The translations under genes and the position numbers were made by a program. Shown one piece after another: positions 1-5,503 of a DNA stretch of 9,634 nt. How positions within the stretch are numbered: the stretch's first letter is position 1; every line of letters starts with the position of its first letter. Source of the stretch: Promethearchaeota archaeon. Its GTDB lineage: Archaea; Asgardarchaeota; Lokiarchaeia; Sigynarchaeales; SOKP01. Under the pieces are notes generated by a model. It made no database searches. It saw nothing but the letters and a program-made list of their open reading frames with translations, and was not told the DNA's origin. The stretch is from assembly GCA_016839905.1 (NCBI GenBank), contig JAEOTJ010000116.1, positions 1-9,634 of the forward strand, given 5' to 3'.

Positions 1-614
1 ACGTATTCATTATAATCCTTAAGTTCTGCCTCAATAAGATCATGTATGATGTTGTAGAATTGACGTAATAATTCTTCAGGGAAAATTTCCATTTCAAAGA
101 TAATTTTTGTGGTTAATTCTTCCGATAAAATTTGAGTGTTAATGGGCTGATTAGATAATAAAAAATCCATCATTGCACGTTCTACTTTATCTATAATGAC
201 TCTTTTTGCGATTTTAAAGCCTAGGTCTGTACTTGGATTGAAATAATAGGGATAATTATTATCATCTAAGATTTTTACAAAATTTAGGGTTTTTACTAAT
301 CGTTCTACGCTATAATCTAAAGAACTGGATTGAATTCCAAAAACTTGGCAAAACTTCTTTTTCGGCTCGTGATTAGGAAAAGAAATTGGATGCCTAGAGA
401 TCATGTAATAAGCCGCCACAAAAAACTTATATAAATTATGAGGAATTTTATCGCTTCTTTTTAAAAATTTATAAATTATTGAGATCGTGTCGTGTAATAA
501 TTCCTTTTTTATTTCAAATTTTTTCAGGAAATCTTGACCTGCCTTGATTAAGTCAATTGTAATGCGATCTTTTGAATTTAATTTTTCTTGATTTATATTA
601 ATTAGTTCTAACAT
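1..614 (-). CDS. TFB/cyclin-like protein, 3' end beyond window
   Basis: An open frame of 204 codons starts at an ATG at 614-612 on the minus strand and runs off the left edge without a stop, so the C-terminus is missing. Residues about 40-100 look like one cyclin-type repeat of the TFIIB/TFB core: a helix ending LKRSDKIP, then FFVAAYYMISRHP, then a segment KKFCQVFGIQSSSLDYSVERL that resembles the recognition helix region, then a second all-helical stretch. There is no N-terminal zinc ribbon in the visible part, unlike a complete initiation factor. If the assignment holds it would be a TFB-like DNA-binding or accessory transcription protein; Asgard genomes carry several divergent ones. Family assignment is by eye and moderate; another all-helical HTH protein is possible. 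It is divergent from the ribbon-helix-helix regulator and shares its intergenic region. Confidence 0.5.
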   Translation of the reverse strand, partial: MLELININQEKLNSKDRITIDLIKAGQDFLKKFEIKKELLHDTISIIYKFLKRSDKIPHNLYKFFVAAYYMISRHPISFPNHEPKKKFCQVFGIQSSSLDYSVERLVKTLNFVKILDDNNYPYYFNPSTDLGFKIAKRVIIDKVERAMMDFLLSNQPINTQILSEELTTKIIFEMEIFPEELLRQFYNIIHDLIEAELKDYNEY

Positions 615-664
615 TTAATGCACACATCCTTTATTTGTAGATTTGATAAAAAATATTATTTAGA

Positions 665-676
665 TATATATTTAAA
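665..676 (-). promoter_or_regulatory. TATA-like box for the TFB-like gene
   Basis: On the minus strand this reads TTTAAATATATA and its centre lies about 56 bases before the ATG at 614. That spacing fits transcription starting about 25 bases downstream and leaving a short leader. A second AT-rich candidate lies slightly further upstream (about 686-695). Confidence 0.4.
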
Positions 677-707
677 GAGCATCCTCATATATAAATGTGC
701 GCATCAC

Positions 708-729
708 CAATGATTCATTCAATGATCAT
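708..729. promoter_or_regulatory. Candidate operator: tandem CAATGAT repeat with ATGATCAT palindrome
   Basis: CAATGAT occurs at 708-714 and again at 720-726, a 12-base period, about one helical turn. The second copy is part of the perfect palindrome ATGATCAT at 722-729. The site lies between the two divergent TATA boxes. Ribbon-helix-helix proteins commonly bind short tandem or inverted repeats near their own promoters, so the adjacent regulator is the obvious candidate. The binding itself is inference. Confidence 0.35.
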
Positions 730-740
730 AAATGCATAGA

Positions 741-748
741 TTTATAAG
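741..748 (+). promoter_or_regulatory. TATA-like box for the RHH regulator
   Basis: TTTATAAG is centred about 52 bases upstream of the ATG at 797 and starts 11 bases after the candidate operator ends. A repressor bound there could block TBP/TFB access. Confidence 0.45.
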
Positions 749-796
749 GATAAATGTTCTTCTTCTACCTATCAACTTAAAAATGAGTTTTTTAAA

Positions 797-1204
797 ATGC
801 CATCAGATTCAAACAACCTGCCTAGAATAACCTTCAGTATAGGTTCTTTTGAGGAGAAAGTTGTGGTAAGGATGGCAGAAAGAAGGGAAGTATCCAAATC
901 AGAAATAATCCGAAACCTCGTGCAAAATTGGATTGAAACTAATTCTGAATTATTAAAAAAAAATTATGGAATAAATCTTGAGGAAATGACCCGAGAAATG
1001 CGATTAGAAAGTAGTGCGCATGATTTATTTGAGGAAATAATAAACTCTTTTAAAAGGACAAAAAAAATTCACATTGACAGGTTAGCAGAAAAAATTGACG
1101 TGAATTCGAAGGATTTATTGAGATACATCGATAAGAATGGAGATGTACTGGAAAAAAAGGGCTTAAATCTTCAAACTGAGGGGGAATATATAATTAAAAT
1201 TTAA
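797..1204 (+). CDS. Ribbon-helix-helix regulator with C-terminal helical (winged-helix-like) domain
   Basis: A 135-residue protein. Residues about 9-46 fit a CopG/Arc-type ribbon-helix-helix: a short strand RITFSIGS, a helix rich in E/R (FEEKVVVRMAERREV), a turn, then SKSEIIRNLVQNWIE as the second helix. RHH domains dimerise through the strand and bind DNA with it. Residues about 72-125 form a second helical unit, with IHIDRLAEKIDVNSKDLLRYI resembling a helix-turn-helix or winged-helix, so this is probably a two-domain regulator. The ATG at 797 is chosen because an ATG at 783 is out of frame and 797 has a TATA box at the usual distance. It is likely an autoregulated transcription factor that may also control the divergent TFB-like gene. 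The RHH call is firm; the C-terminal domain is tentative. Confidence 0.75.
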   Translation: MPSDSNNLPRITFSIGSFEEKVVVRMAERREVSKSEIIRNLVQNWIETNSELLKKNYGINLEEMTREMRLESSAHDLFEEIINSFKRTKKIHIDRLAEKIDVNSKDLLRYIDKNGDVLEKKGLNLQTEGEYIIKI

Positions 1205-1212
1205 TTTTTTTT
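1205..1212 (+). terminator. Oligo-T terminator after the RHH gene
   Basis: Eight T residues directly follow the TAA stop. Archaeal RNA polymerase commonly terminates at such runs without a strong hairpin. Confidence 0.4.
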
Positions 1213-1499
1213 AATAATAAAGATCCTTTAACTCAAAAGGTCATTTATATAAAAGGATATTTGAGAAAACACCTATTTAAATCTTTGCGATCATATTTTT
1301 ATATTTGGATTACTATTATATGTATGGACGTAGATAATCTGATTTATATTAGATAATCGATTTAGAGACCCAAGTAAATATAATTCTCTTGTAGGAATTT
1401 ATATCAAAAATATTGAAAATTCATTTTTTCCTTAAATACATTAAGAATCGTTGAAATGGGATTGAAACATCATTAATAATACATAATAAGGAAAATAAA
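1213..1499. other. Intergenic stretch with no intact gene seen
   Basis: No ORF with a normal start and plausible length was found. It is strongly AT-rich. The plus frame of the following open frame continues back through 1395-1499 but is broken by a TAG at 1392 and a TGA at 1452. TTGAAATGGGATTGAAAC at 1451-1468 resembles the 3' half of some archaeal CRISPR repeats but occurs once. Confidence 0.4.
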
Positions 1500-1805
1500 A
1501 TGAGGAGGTGATGTGAAGGCTTAGAAATAATCCAAAAATATTCGACAAATGATTTAGAGTTAGCCGGTTATAACAAGTTCATTTCTAGTGAATTATTTGA
1601 AATTAAGATTTATTTAGGGTCTTTAATGGATCGAAAAAATATGTCGTTTAAAAAAATAGTAAAAAAGATAAATAGTTTTTTCCTTTTAGAGTTTCTCTGC
1701 GCATTTCTTCGCTTTGAAAACTTTTGGGAGGATGGTTTATGTGGTGATGGAATTAATTGCAATATTAAGGAAATATTAAAGAAAATCAATTATTTTTTTA
1801 GGTAA
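1500..1805 (+). pseudogene. Broken or unusually started small gene, function unknown
   Basis: The plus frame is open from 1512 to a TAA at 1803-1805 (97 sense codons), which is long for non-coding DNA this AT-rich. A purine-rich ribosome-binding-like sequence, GAGGAGGTGATG, lies at its head, and an ATG at 1500 is in frame, but codon 4 of that reading is TGA (1509-1511). The GTG at 1513 is in another frame and stops after three codons. The first in-frame ATG inside the open part is at 1626 and would give only 59 residues. The translation is helical and basic/aromatic, with a late segment containing three cysteines (FLCAFLRF, GLCGDGINCN). No family was recognised. It may be a decayed gene, one with a sequencing error near 1510, or a real short protein starting at 1626. 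The small-GTPase gene follows 118 bases later. Confidence 0.35.
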
Positions 1806-1868
1806 TAATCATCGATATTCATTTAAGAATTAACTTAGAAAAAATTTTAAATCTTCAACAATTCTGTG

Positions 1869-1877
1869 AATATAATG
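1869..1877 (+). promoter_or_regulatory. TATA-like box for the first small GTPase
   Basis: AATATAATG is centred about 51 bases before the ATG at 1924, the same spacing seen at the RHH and PssA genes. Confidence 0.35.
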
Positions 1878-1923
1878 ATTATTTCTCTGACTTCATTAGC
1901 TAATTTCAAGTGAAAATTTCCAC

Positions 1924-2433
1924 ATGAAAAGTGTAATGTTTAAAATACTCGTTGCAGGGGATGCTAGCGTCGGGAAAACCACTCTTTTACATAGATTCGT
2001 TGAGGGAGGTTTTATAGACACAACTACAATGACTATTGGTGTAGATTTTTTAATGAAACAGTTTAAAATGAATAATATTCTAGTTAGTCTTCAATTATGG
2101 GATCTAGGAGGTCAGGAAAGGTTTCGATTTATGGTAGAACAATACACAAGGGGTGCACATGGTGCTTTATTACTGTTTGACGTAACAAGCATGGCCAGCT
2201 TTATTAGTATTGATAAATGGCAGCAATTGCTAAGGAAAAGAAATGAGGAACTACCCATAATTCTTGTAGGTACCAAATATGATCTCGAAGAATTTTCTAT
2301 GGTTGCGGATTATTATGCAAAATTGACCCAAAAACGTTTTAATATGATTAATTATGTTAAAACTTCAGCAAAATGGGGATTGAATGTGGATGATGTATTT
2401 ATTTTATTAGTAAAATTCTTAATAAATCTGTAA
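1924..2433 (+). CDS. Ras/Rab-like small GTPase
   Basis: A 169-residue single-domain GTPase. The G boxes are visible in order: P-loop GDASVGKT (12-19); switch I with the Mg-binding Thr in TMTIGVDF (about 35-42); WDLGGQE (59-65), retaining the Gln equivalent to Ras Gln61; G4 as TKYD (117-120) instead of NKxD; and G5 TSAK (147-150). Length is close to a bare G domain and the C-terminus ends at LINL with no cysteine, so there is no prenylation signal. It should bind and hydrolyse GTP as a molecular switch; membrane contact, if any, would need a partner. Thr for Asn in G4 occurs in some Ras-superfamily proteins and usually still supports guanine binding. Family membership is certain; its pathway is unknown. 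A closely similar gene follows 162 bases downstream with its own promoter, suggesting an old duplication. Confidence 0.93.
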   Translation: MKSVMFKILVAGDASVGKTTLLHRFVEGGFIDTTTMTIGVDFLMKQFKMNNILVSLQLWDLGGQERFRFMVEQYTRGAHGALLLFDVTSMASFISIDKWQQLLRKRNEELPIILVGTKYDLEEFSMVADYYAKLTQKRFNMINYVKTSAKWGLNVDDVFILLVKFLINL

Positions 2434-2479
2434 CTTTTTTAATTTTTATTTTTATCATCAGTTAACCAATGAATCGTTA

Positions 2480-2489
2480 TTTTTTTTTT
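2480..2489 (+). terminator. Ten-T tract after the first GTPase
   Basis: A run of ten T residues about 47 bases after the stop, preceded by a T-rich stretch starting right after the stop codon. It is a likely archaeal termination zone separating the two GTPase genes. Confidence 0.4.
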
Positions 2490-2530
2490 GGCATTTTTGT
2501 CAAAAACTAATACCTAAATATTATTTTTAA

Positions 2531-2540
2531 TTATTTAAAT
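2531..2540 (+). promoter_or_regulatory. TATA-like box for the second small GTPase
   Basis: TTATTTAAAT is centred about 60 bases before the ATG at 2596. The surrounding DNA is very AT-rich, so the exact box is uncertain. Confidence 0.25.
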
Positions 2541-2595
2541 TAAACAAACCGGAAGAATTCTTTTAATTATTCAATAAAAAGATGATGATTTAAAA

Positions 2596-3129
2596 ATGCC
2601 TAATGATGCCGTGTTTAAACTCTGTATCTTTGGAGATGGAGGCGTTGGGAAGACCACCCTAACTCATCGTTATGTTACAGGAGTCTTTAATGAGGGGACT
2701 TCTATGACGATCGGGACGGATTTTCATATTAAAAAGCTTAATATCGAAGGTTTGACTGTGATGCTGCAAATTTGGGATTTTGCGGGAGAAAGACAATTTA
2801 GATTCCTTCTATCAACTTATGTAAAAGGTGCTTCGGGAGGAATCTTCATGTATGATATTACAAGATATTCAAGTTTAAAAAATATGAAAGATTGGATGTC
2901 TGCGTTAGGTTCAGAGCAAAAAGAAATCTATAAAATACCAATTATAGTCGTAGGTGGAAAAGCAGACTTAGAAAATAAAAGAGCAGTATCAAATTCAATG
3001 GCAGATCTTATTATTAAAGATAAAAATATTATAGGCTATGTTGAATGTTCGGCAAAGACAGGAGATAAGGTTGAGGAAGTCTTTGAATCTATCACTCGTG
3101 AGATGTTAAAAAATGCTAATTTATTATGA
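2596..3129 (+). CDS. Ras/Rab-like small GTPase with altered switch II
   Basis: A 177-residue single-domain GTPase. P-loop GDGGVGKT (13-20), switch I TMTIGTDF (36-43 region) and G5 CSAK are canonical. Switch II reads WDFAGERQF (60-68) where Rab/Ras proteins have WDxAGQERF: the position of the catalytic Gln holds Glu65, with a Gln two residues later. G4 is GKAD (117-120) rather than NKxD. There are no C-terminal cysteines for prenylation. The protein should bind guanine nucleotides, but intrinsic hydrolysis is probably low or dependent on a partner that supplies the catalytic residue. The switch I and hydrophobic core patterns match the upstream GTPase, consistent with paralogy. It faces the longin-like gene convergently across 38 bases. 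Confidence 0.93.
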   Translation: MPNDAVFKLCIFGDGGVGKTTLTHRYVTGVFNEGTSMTIGTDFHIKKLNIEGLTVMLQIWDFAGERQFRFLLSTYVKGASGGIFMYDITRYSSLKNMKDWMSALGSEQKEIYKIPIIVVGGKADLENKRAVSNSMADLIIKDKNIIGYVECSAKTGDKVEEVFESITREMLKNANLL

Positions 3130-3151
3130 ATCCTATTTTATAAGTATAATA

Positions 3152-3160
3152 TTTTTTTTT
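3152..3160 (+). terminator. Nine-T tract after the second GTPase
   Basis: A run of nine T residues about 22 bases after the stop, in the 38-base gap to the convergent gene. Confidence 0.4.
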
Positions 3161-3167
3161 AAATTCT

Positions 3168-3755
3168 TTAACCAGTAATATTTACTAACTCGACTCCACG
3201 AACTTCATAGTTCTTATCAATATAACAGAGAATTGCATGGCCTCGGTGCGTAAAAACTATTGGCACGGGATAGGAATCGGCGTTTGTAATCATACTTCTC
3301 TTTATGAATAATTTTGTTGCACTATTACACACCCTACAATATGCATTTACTTCAGTGCCTATATCCAAATCATCAAAATTTTCTAAGATATCTGCAATTT
3401 TAGGCTTAAAACCACTAAAAATATTCTCTGAAACATTTCCATATGATAGAATTACCTCAACATCATACATTTCATTGAAAAATTTATCTATTTGTTCCAA
3501 TAATACTTCTAATAATTGATATTGTATGTTTTCATTAGAACCAATTGTTAGGATTAGATTTTTTTTTCTAATATAGACAATTTTCATATTTCCTTTATTC
3601 AGGTGAAAAAAAACATCTTTGGATGTATTATCTTTAATGATATTCATATCTAAAATAAAGCTTCTAAATGATCTTGGAGGTTTCCATTCTAATAAATTAT
3701 AATCCTCTGTACTAATGTTTATAAAACTAATTTTTTCCTGTAAATTCTTTACCAT
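3168..3755 (-). CDS. Longin/roadblock-like protein with possible C-terminal zinc site
   Basis: A 195-residue protein with no clear membrane segment. Residues about 47-100 show strand-strand-helix alternation (VFFHLNKG, MKIVYIRKKNLILTIGS, then a long helix QLLEVLLEQIDKFFNEMYD), the layout of longin/roadblock folds found in GTPase regulators and vesicle coat subunits. Residues 140-143 are CRVC, and a conserved-looking tail follows: PVPIVFTHRGHAILCYIDKN, with H170-x2-H173 and C177. Together these could form a zinc site. It is divergent from the arrestin-like gene and convergent with a small GTPase. Longin and roadblock proteins of Asgard archaea are often considered GTPase partners, so a regulatory role towards the neighbouring GTPases is a reasonable but unproven inference. 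The fold call is by eye; it may be an unclassified lineage-specific family. Confidence 0.55.
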   Translation of the reverse strand: MVKNLQEKISFINISTEDYNLLEWKPPRSFRSFILDMNIIKDNTSKDVFFHLNKGNMKIVYIRKKNLILTIGSNENIQYQLLEVLLEQIDKFFNEMYDVEVILSYGNVSENIFSGFKPKIADILENFDDLDIGTEVNAYCRVCNSATKLFIKRSMITNADSYPVPIVFTHRGHAILCYIDKNYEVRGVELVNITG

Positions 3756-3823
3756 CGTATAAAAATAAAATAAGGGTTTTCAAATTTAAAATTTTATGAT
3801 TAATAAGTATGATTTACATAAAA

Positions 3824-3834
3824 GTTTAAAAAAC
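3824..3834 (+). promoter_or_regulatory. TATA-like box for the arrestin-like gene
   Basis: GTTTAAAAAAC is centred about 53 bases before the ATG at 3882. The 126-base divergent gap also carries CTTATTA on the minus strand near 3802-3808, about 50 bases from the longin-like start. Confidence 0.3.
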
Positions 3835-3881
3835 ATTAGGATGATCTATTATATACTTTCTTAAATAAAAGTGATAAAACA

Positions 3882-4421
3882 ATGGTAGGTACAAAGGTTC
3901 ATGTAGAGTATGAAATAAAGAATCCTCCGTTAATAGTAAAACCAAATGATGAAATTGAAGGAAAAATCATCATTACTAATGGAGAAAAAAAAGATAAAAA
4001 ATTGAAGAAGTTATTTATTGAACTTTATGACATGTATAGTGAATTTGTAACAGGAACAAATGCTGAAGGTGAACCATATGAACGTTGGGTAAAAAGAAAA
4101 AAAGAAATCAAGCAATGGGATATAGCCTCTGGAGAAAAGATAAAATCCGGTGAAAAACAAGAGTATGATTTTAAAATAAAAATACCTAATTGGGATAGGA
4201 AAAAAGGAAAAGGCAAGGAAGATGATAAGTTCAATAACTGGCGATTGCAACTTCATTTTAATCAAAAAACAGCTATGGTAGCATCAAGGGGATCTCTTAA
4301 AAAGGATGCAACTTGTGTTTTACCCGTGAAAGGTGGGAGAGTTGCTCCTTCATTTGGAGATCCTAAAAAAGCAAAAAAATTAAAAAAGGAAGCAAAAAAA
4401 GTTGCCGAAGGTACAGAATAA
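3882..4421 (+). CDS. Arrestin-fold (Spo0M/arrestin-like) protein
   Basis: A 179-residue soluble protein. The pattern matches an arrestin N-type beta-sandwich: NPPLIVKPNDEIEGKIIITN (14-33) corresponds to the usual strand with a proline/charged turn, then G-x-I/V; next comes LKKLFIELYDMY (41-52). SGEKQEYDFKIKIP (89-102) matches the GE-x-x-(Y/F)-x-F-x-(I/L)-x-(I/L)-P strand typical of arrestins and Spo0M, and WRLQLHFNQKT (120-130) the following one. Only one arrestin lobe is present. The last 25 residues are lysine-rich (KKAKKLKKEAKK), suggesting contact with acidic lipids or nucleic acid. In eukaryotes such folds serve as trafficking adaptors (arrestins, Vps26); in bacteria Spo0M affects sporulation and the cell surface. 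Function here is unknown. It is convergent with the beta-helix operon. Confidence 0.65.
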   Translation: MVGTKVHVEYEIKNPPLIVKPNDEIEGKIIITNGEKKDKKLKKLFIELYDMYSEFVTGTNAEGEPYERWVKRKKEIKQWDIASGEKIKSGEKQEYDFKIKIPNWDRKKGKGKEDDKFNNWRLQLHFNQKTAMVASRGSLKKDATCVLPVKGGRVAPSFGDPKKAKKLKKEAKKVAEGTE

Positions 4422-4455
4422 AAGATTATCAACTTTTCTCTATTAAGGAATGTTC

Positions 4456-4462
4456 AAAAAAA
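4456..4462 (-). terminator. Oligo-T terminator of the beta-helix operon
   Basis: Seven A residues on the plus strand give T7 on the minus strand, 7 bases after the stop of the 344-residue protein. Confidence 0.35.
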
Positions 4463-4468
4463 GAAGTT

Positions 4469-5503
4469 TTAATTATCTTTAATTTCTCTCTTTATTTTTT
4501 TTTTCTCTTCTTTATATTTCTTTTTTAAATCTTTAATATTTTTTATCTCTTCTGAGGAAATCCAATCGTTATACTTGGCATCCAATTTCTTTTTAATAAT
4601 GGTATCAATATCCTTTTTCACATATGTTTCTGTAGGAAATGGTTCTCGTTCACCAGTATCCACAATCCTTCTTAATATTTGTTTTTTTTTATCTTCTTTC
4701 ATTTTTTCAGCGGGTTTATATTTTCGAGCGGGACGTCCGATATAAATCCATCCTGGTTCTAATATCTGCCCAATGTGTGTGGTTGCCCAGATGCCTAAGG
4801 TAGTATTGGCACCTATTATGGTTCCAGGGGCTACAACCGCATTTCCACCAAGAACAACATGATCACCAATAATTACTTTTTTAATTAAGAGTTGATCGCC
4901 AATAATCATGCTTGATAATACTACGGCACCTTGTCCAAGCATTACATTATTCCCATATTCAATAAATTCTAAATCACTCCAGCCGTCAAATAGTGTACTC
5001 CTGAAGTCGGCTTTCATATTGCACACTTTAAAAGCTAAGTTGGTTGCCCAAGGAAAGCAAAAATTGTTATATACCCAAAATATATACTTTTTAACTGCAG
5101 TTCTTAGGCAGTAGAAATAATAATCCTTATCATTTTTATCAATTTTAAATAGACCTTCTTTAGGTTTATGAATTAATGATAACAAGATTAGAAAAAGTTT
5201 CCCAAACAACAAACTTAAAAGTAAAAAGCAAGTCCACCATCCTATAATATCAATGAATATAAAAAAAAGTCTCCAATGAAACACATTTTTATGTAATGCA
5301 GAAACAAAATAAGTTATAATCATGGCTGCTGGTATCATTAAAGATAAAATATTTAAGAGAAGGAAAATAAAAATCGCCATTGGAGTTAATGTAAATGTAT
5401 TAGTAGTTATTGGATATTTAGTTAAATCGATTGAATTAGTACTTTCAATGACATCCTTAGGTTTTTTATTTTCTTTTGCTTTATTTTCAGATTTATTCTC
5501 CAT
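4469..5503 (-). CDS. Membrane protein with left-handed beta-helix domain, Pls/NRPS-terminal type
   Basis: A 344-residue protein. A charged N-terminus (1-30) is followed by hydrophobic segments at about 40-67 and 77-111, then the linker IHKPKEGLF, an aromatic amphipathic region (KDYYFYCLRTAVKKYIFW) and a hexapeptide-repeat beta-helix at about 178-257 (VIIGDHVVLGGNAVVAPGTI). It ends at the acyltransferase-like tail YIGRPARK. Residues 262-344 are a highly charged, probably coiled-coil tail. The combination of membrane helices, the LR-x-W-like region and beta-helix resembles the Pls / non-ribosomal-peptide-synthetase terminal domain (TIGR02353 as I know it); related hexapeptide proteins are acyltransferases. 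No substrate can be deduced. The gene overlaps the upstream gene by 11 bases, so it is co-transcribed and probably translationally coupled. The charged tail is absent from its partner. Confidence 0.7.
   Translation of the reverse strand: MENKSENKAKENKKPKDVIESTNSIDLTKYPITTNTFTLTPMAIFIFLLLNILSLMIPAAMIITYFVSALHKNVFHWRLFFIFIDIIGWWTCFLLLSLLFGKLFLILLSLIHKPKEGLFKIDKNDKDYYFYCLRTAVKKYIFWVYNNFCFPWATNLAFKVCNMKADFRSTLFDGWSDLEFIEYGNNVMLGQGAVVLSSMIIGDQLLIKKVIIGDHVVLGGNAVVAPGTIIGANTTLGIWATTHIGQILEPGWIYIGRPARKYKPAEKMKEDKKKQILRRIVDTGEREPFPTETYVKKDIDTIIKKKLDAKYNDWISSEEIKNIKDLKKKYKEEKKKIKREIKDN

Noticed and set aside
1221..1242. GATCCTTT...AAAGGTC as a terminator hairpin after the RHH gene
   Set aside because: The stem is short and needs a bulge, and no T-run follows it; the T8 tract directly after the stop is the simpler terminator.
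1451..1468. Sequence ending GGGATTGAAAC resembling a CRISPR repeat tail
   Set aside because: It occurs once; there is no second copy, spacer periodicity or cas gene in the window.
1509..1511. TGA read as selenocysteine in a 101-residue protein starting at 1500
   Set aside because: The codon would be the fourth residue, the context shows no redox motif, no SECIS-like hairpin was identified, and the same frame also has a TGA at 1452 and a TAG at 1392, which fits decay better.
3304..3519. 71-codon plus-strand ORF inside the longin-like gene
   Set aside because: It lies antisense to a coherent protein, has no family resemblance and no promoter of its own.
4011..4265. Minus-strand ORFs of 84 and 69 codons antisense to the arrestin-like gene
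   Set aside because: Their Phe/Ser/Leu-rich translations are what antisense reading of Lys/Glu-rich codons gives; the plus strand holds a recognisable fold.
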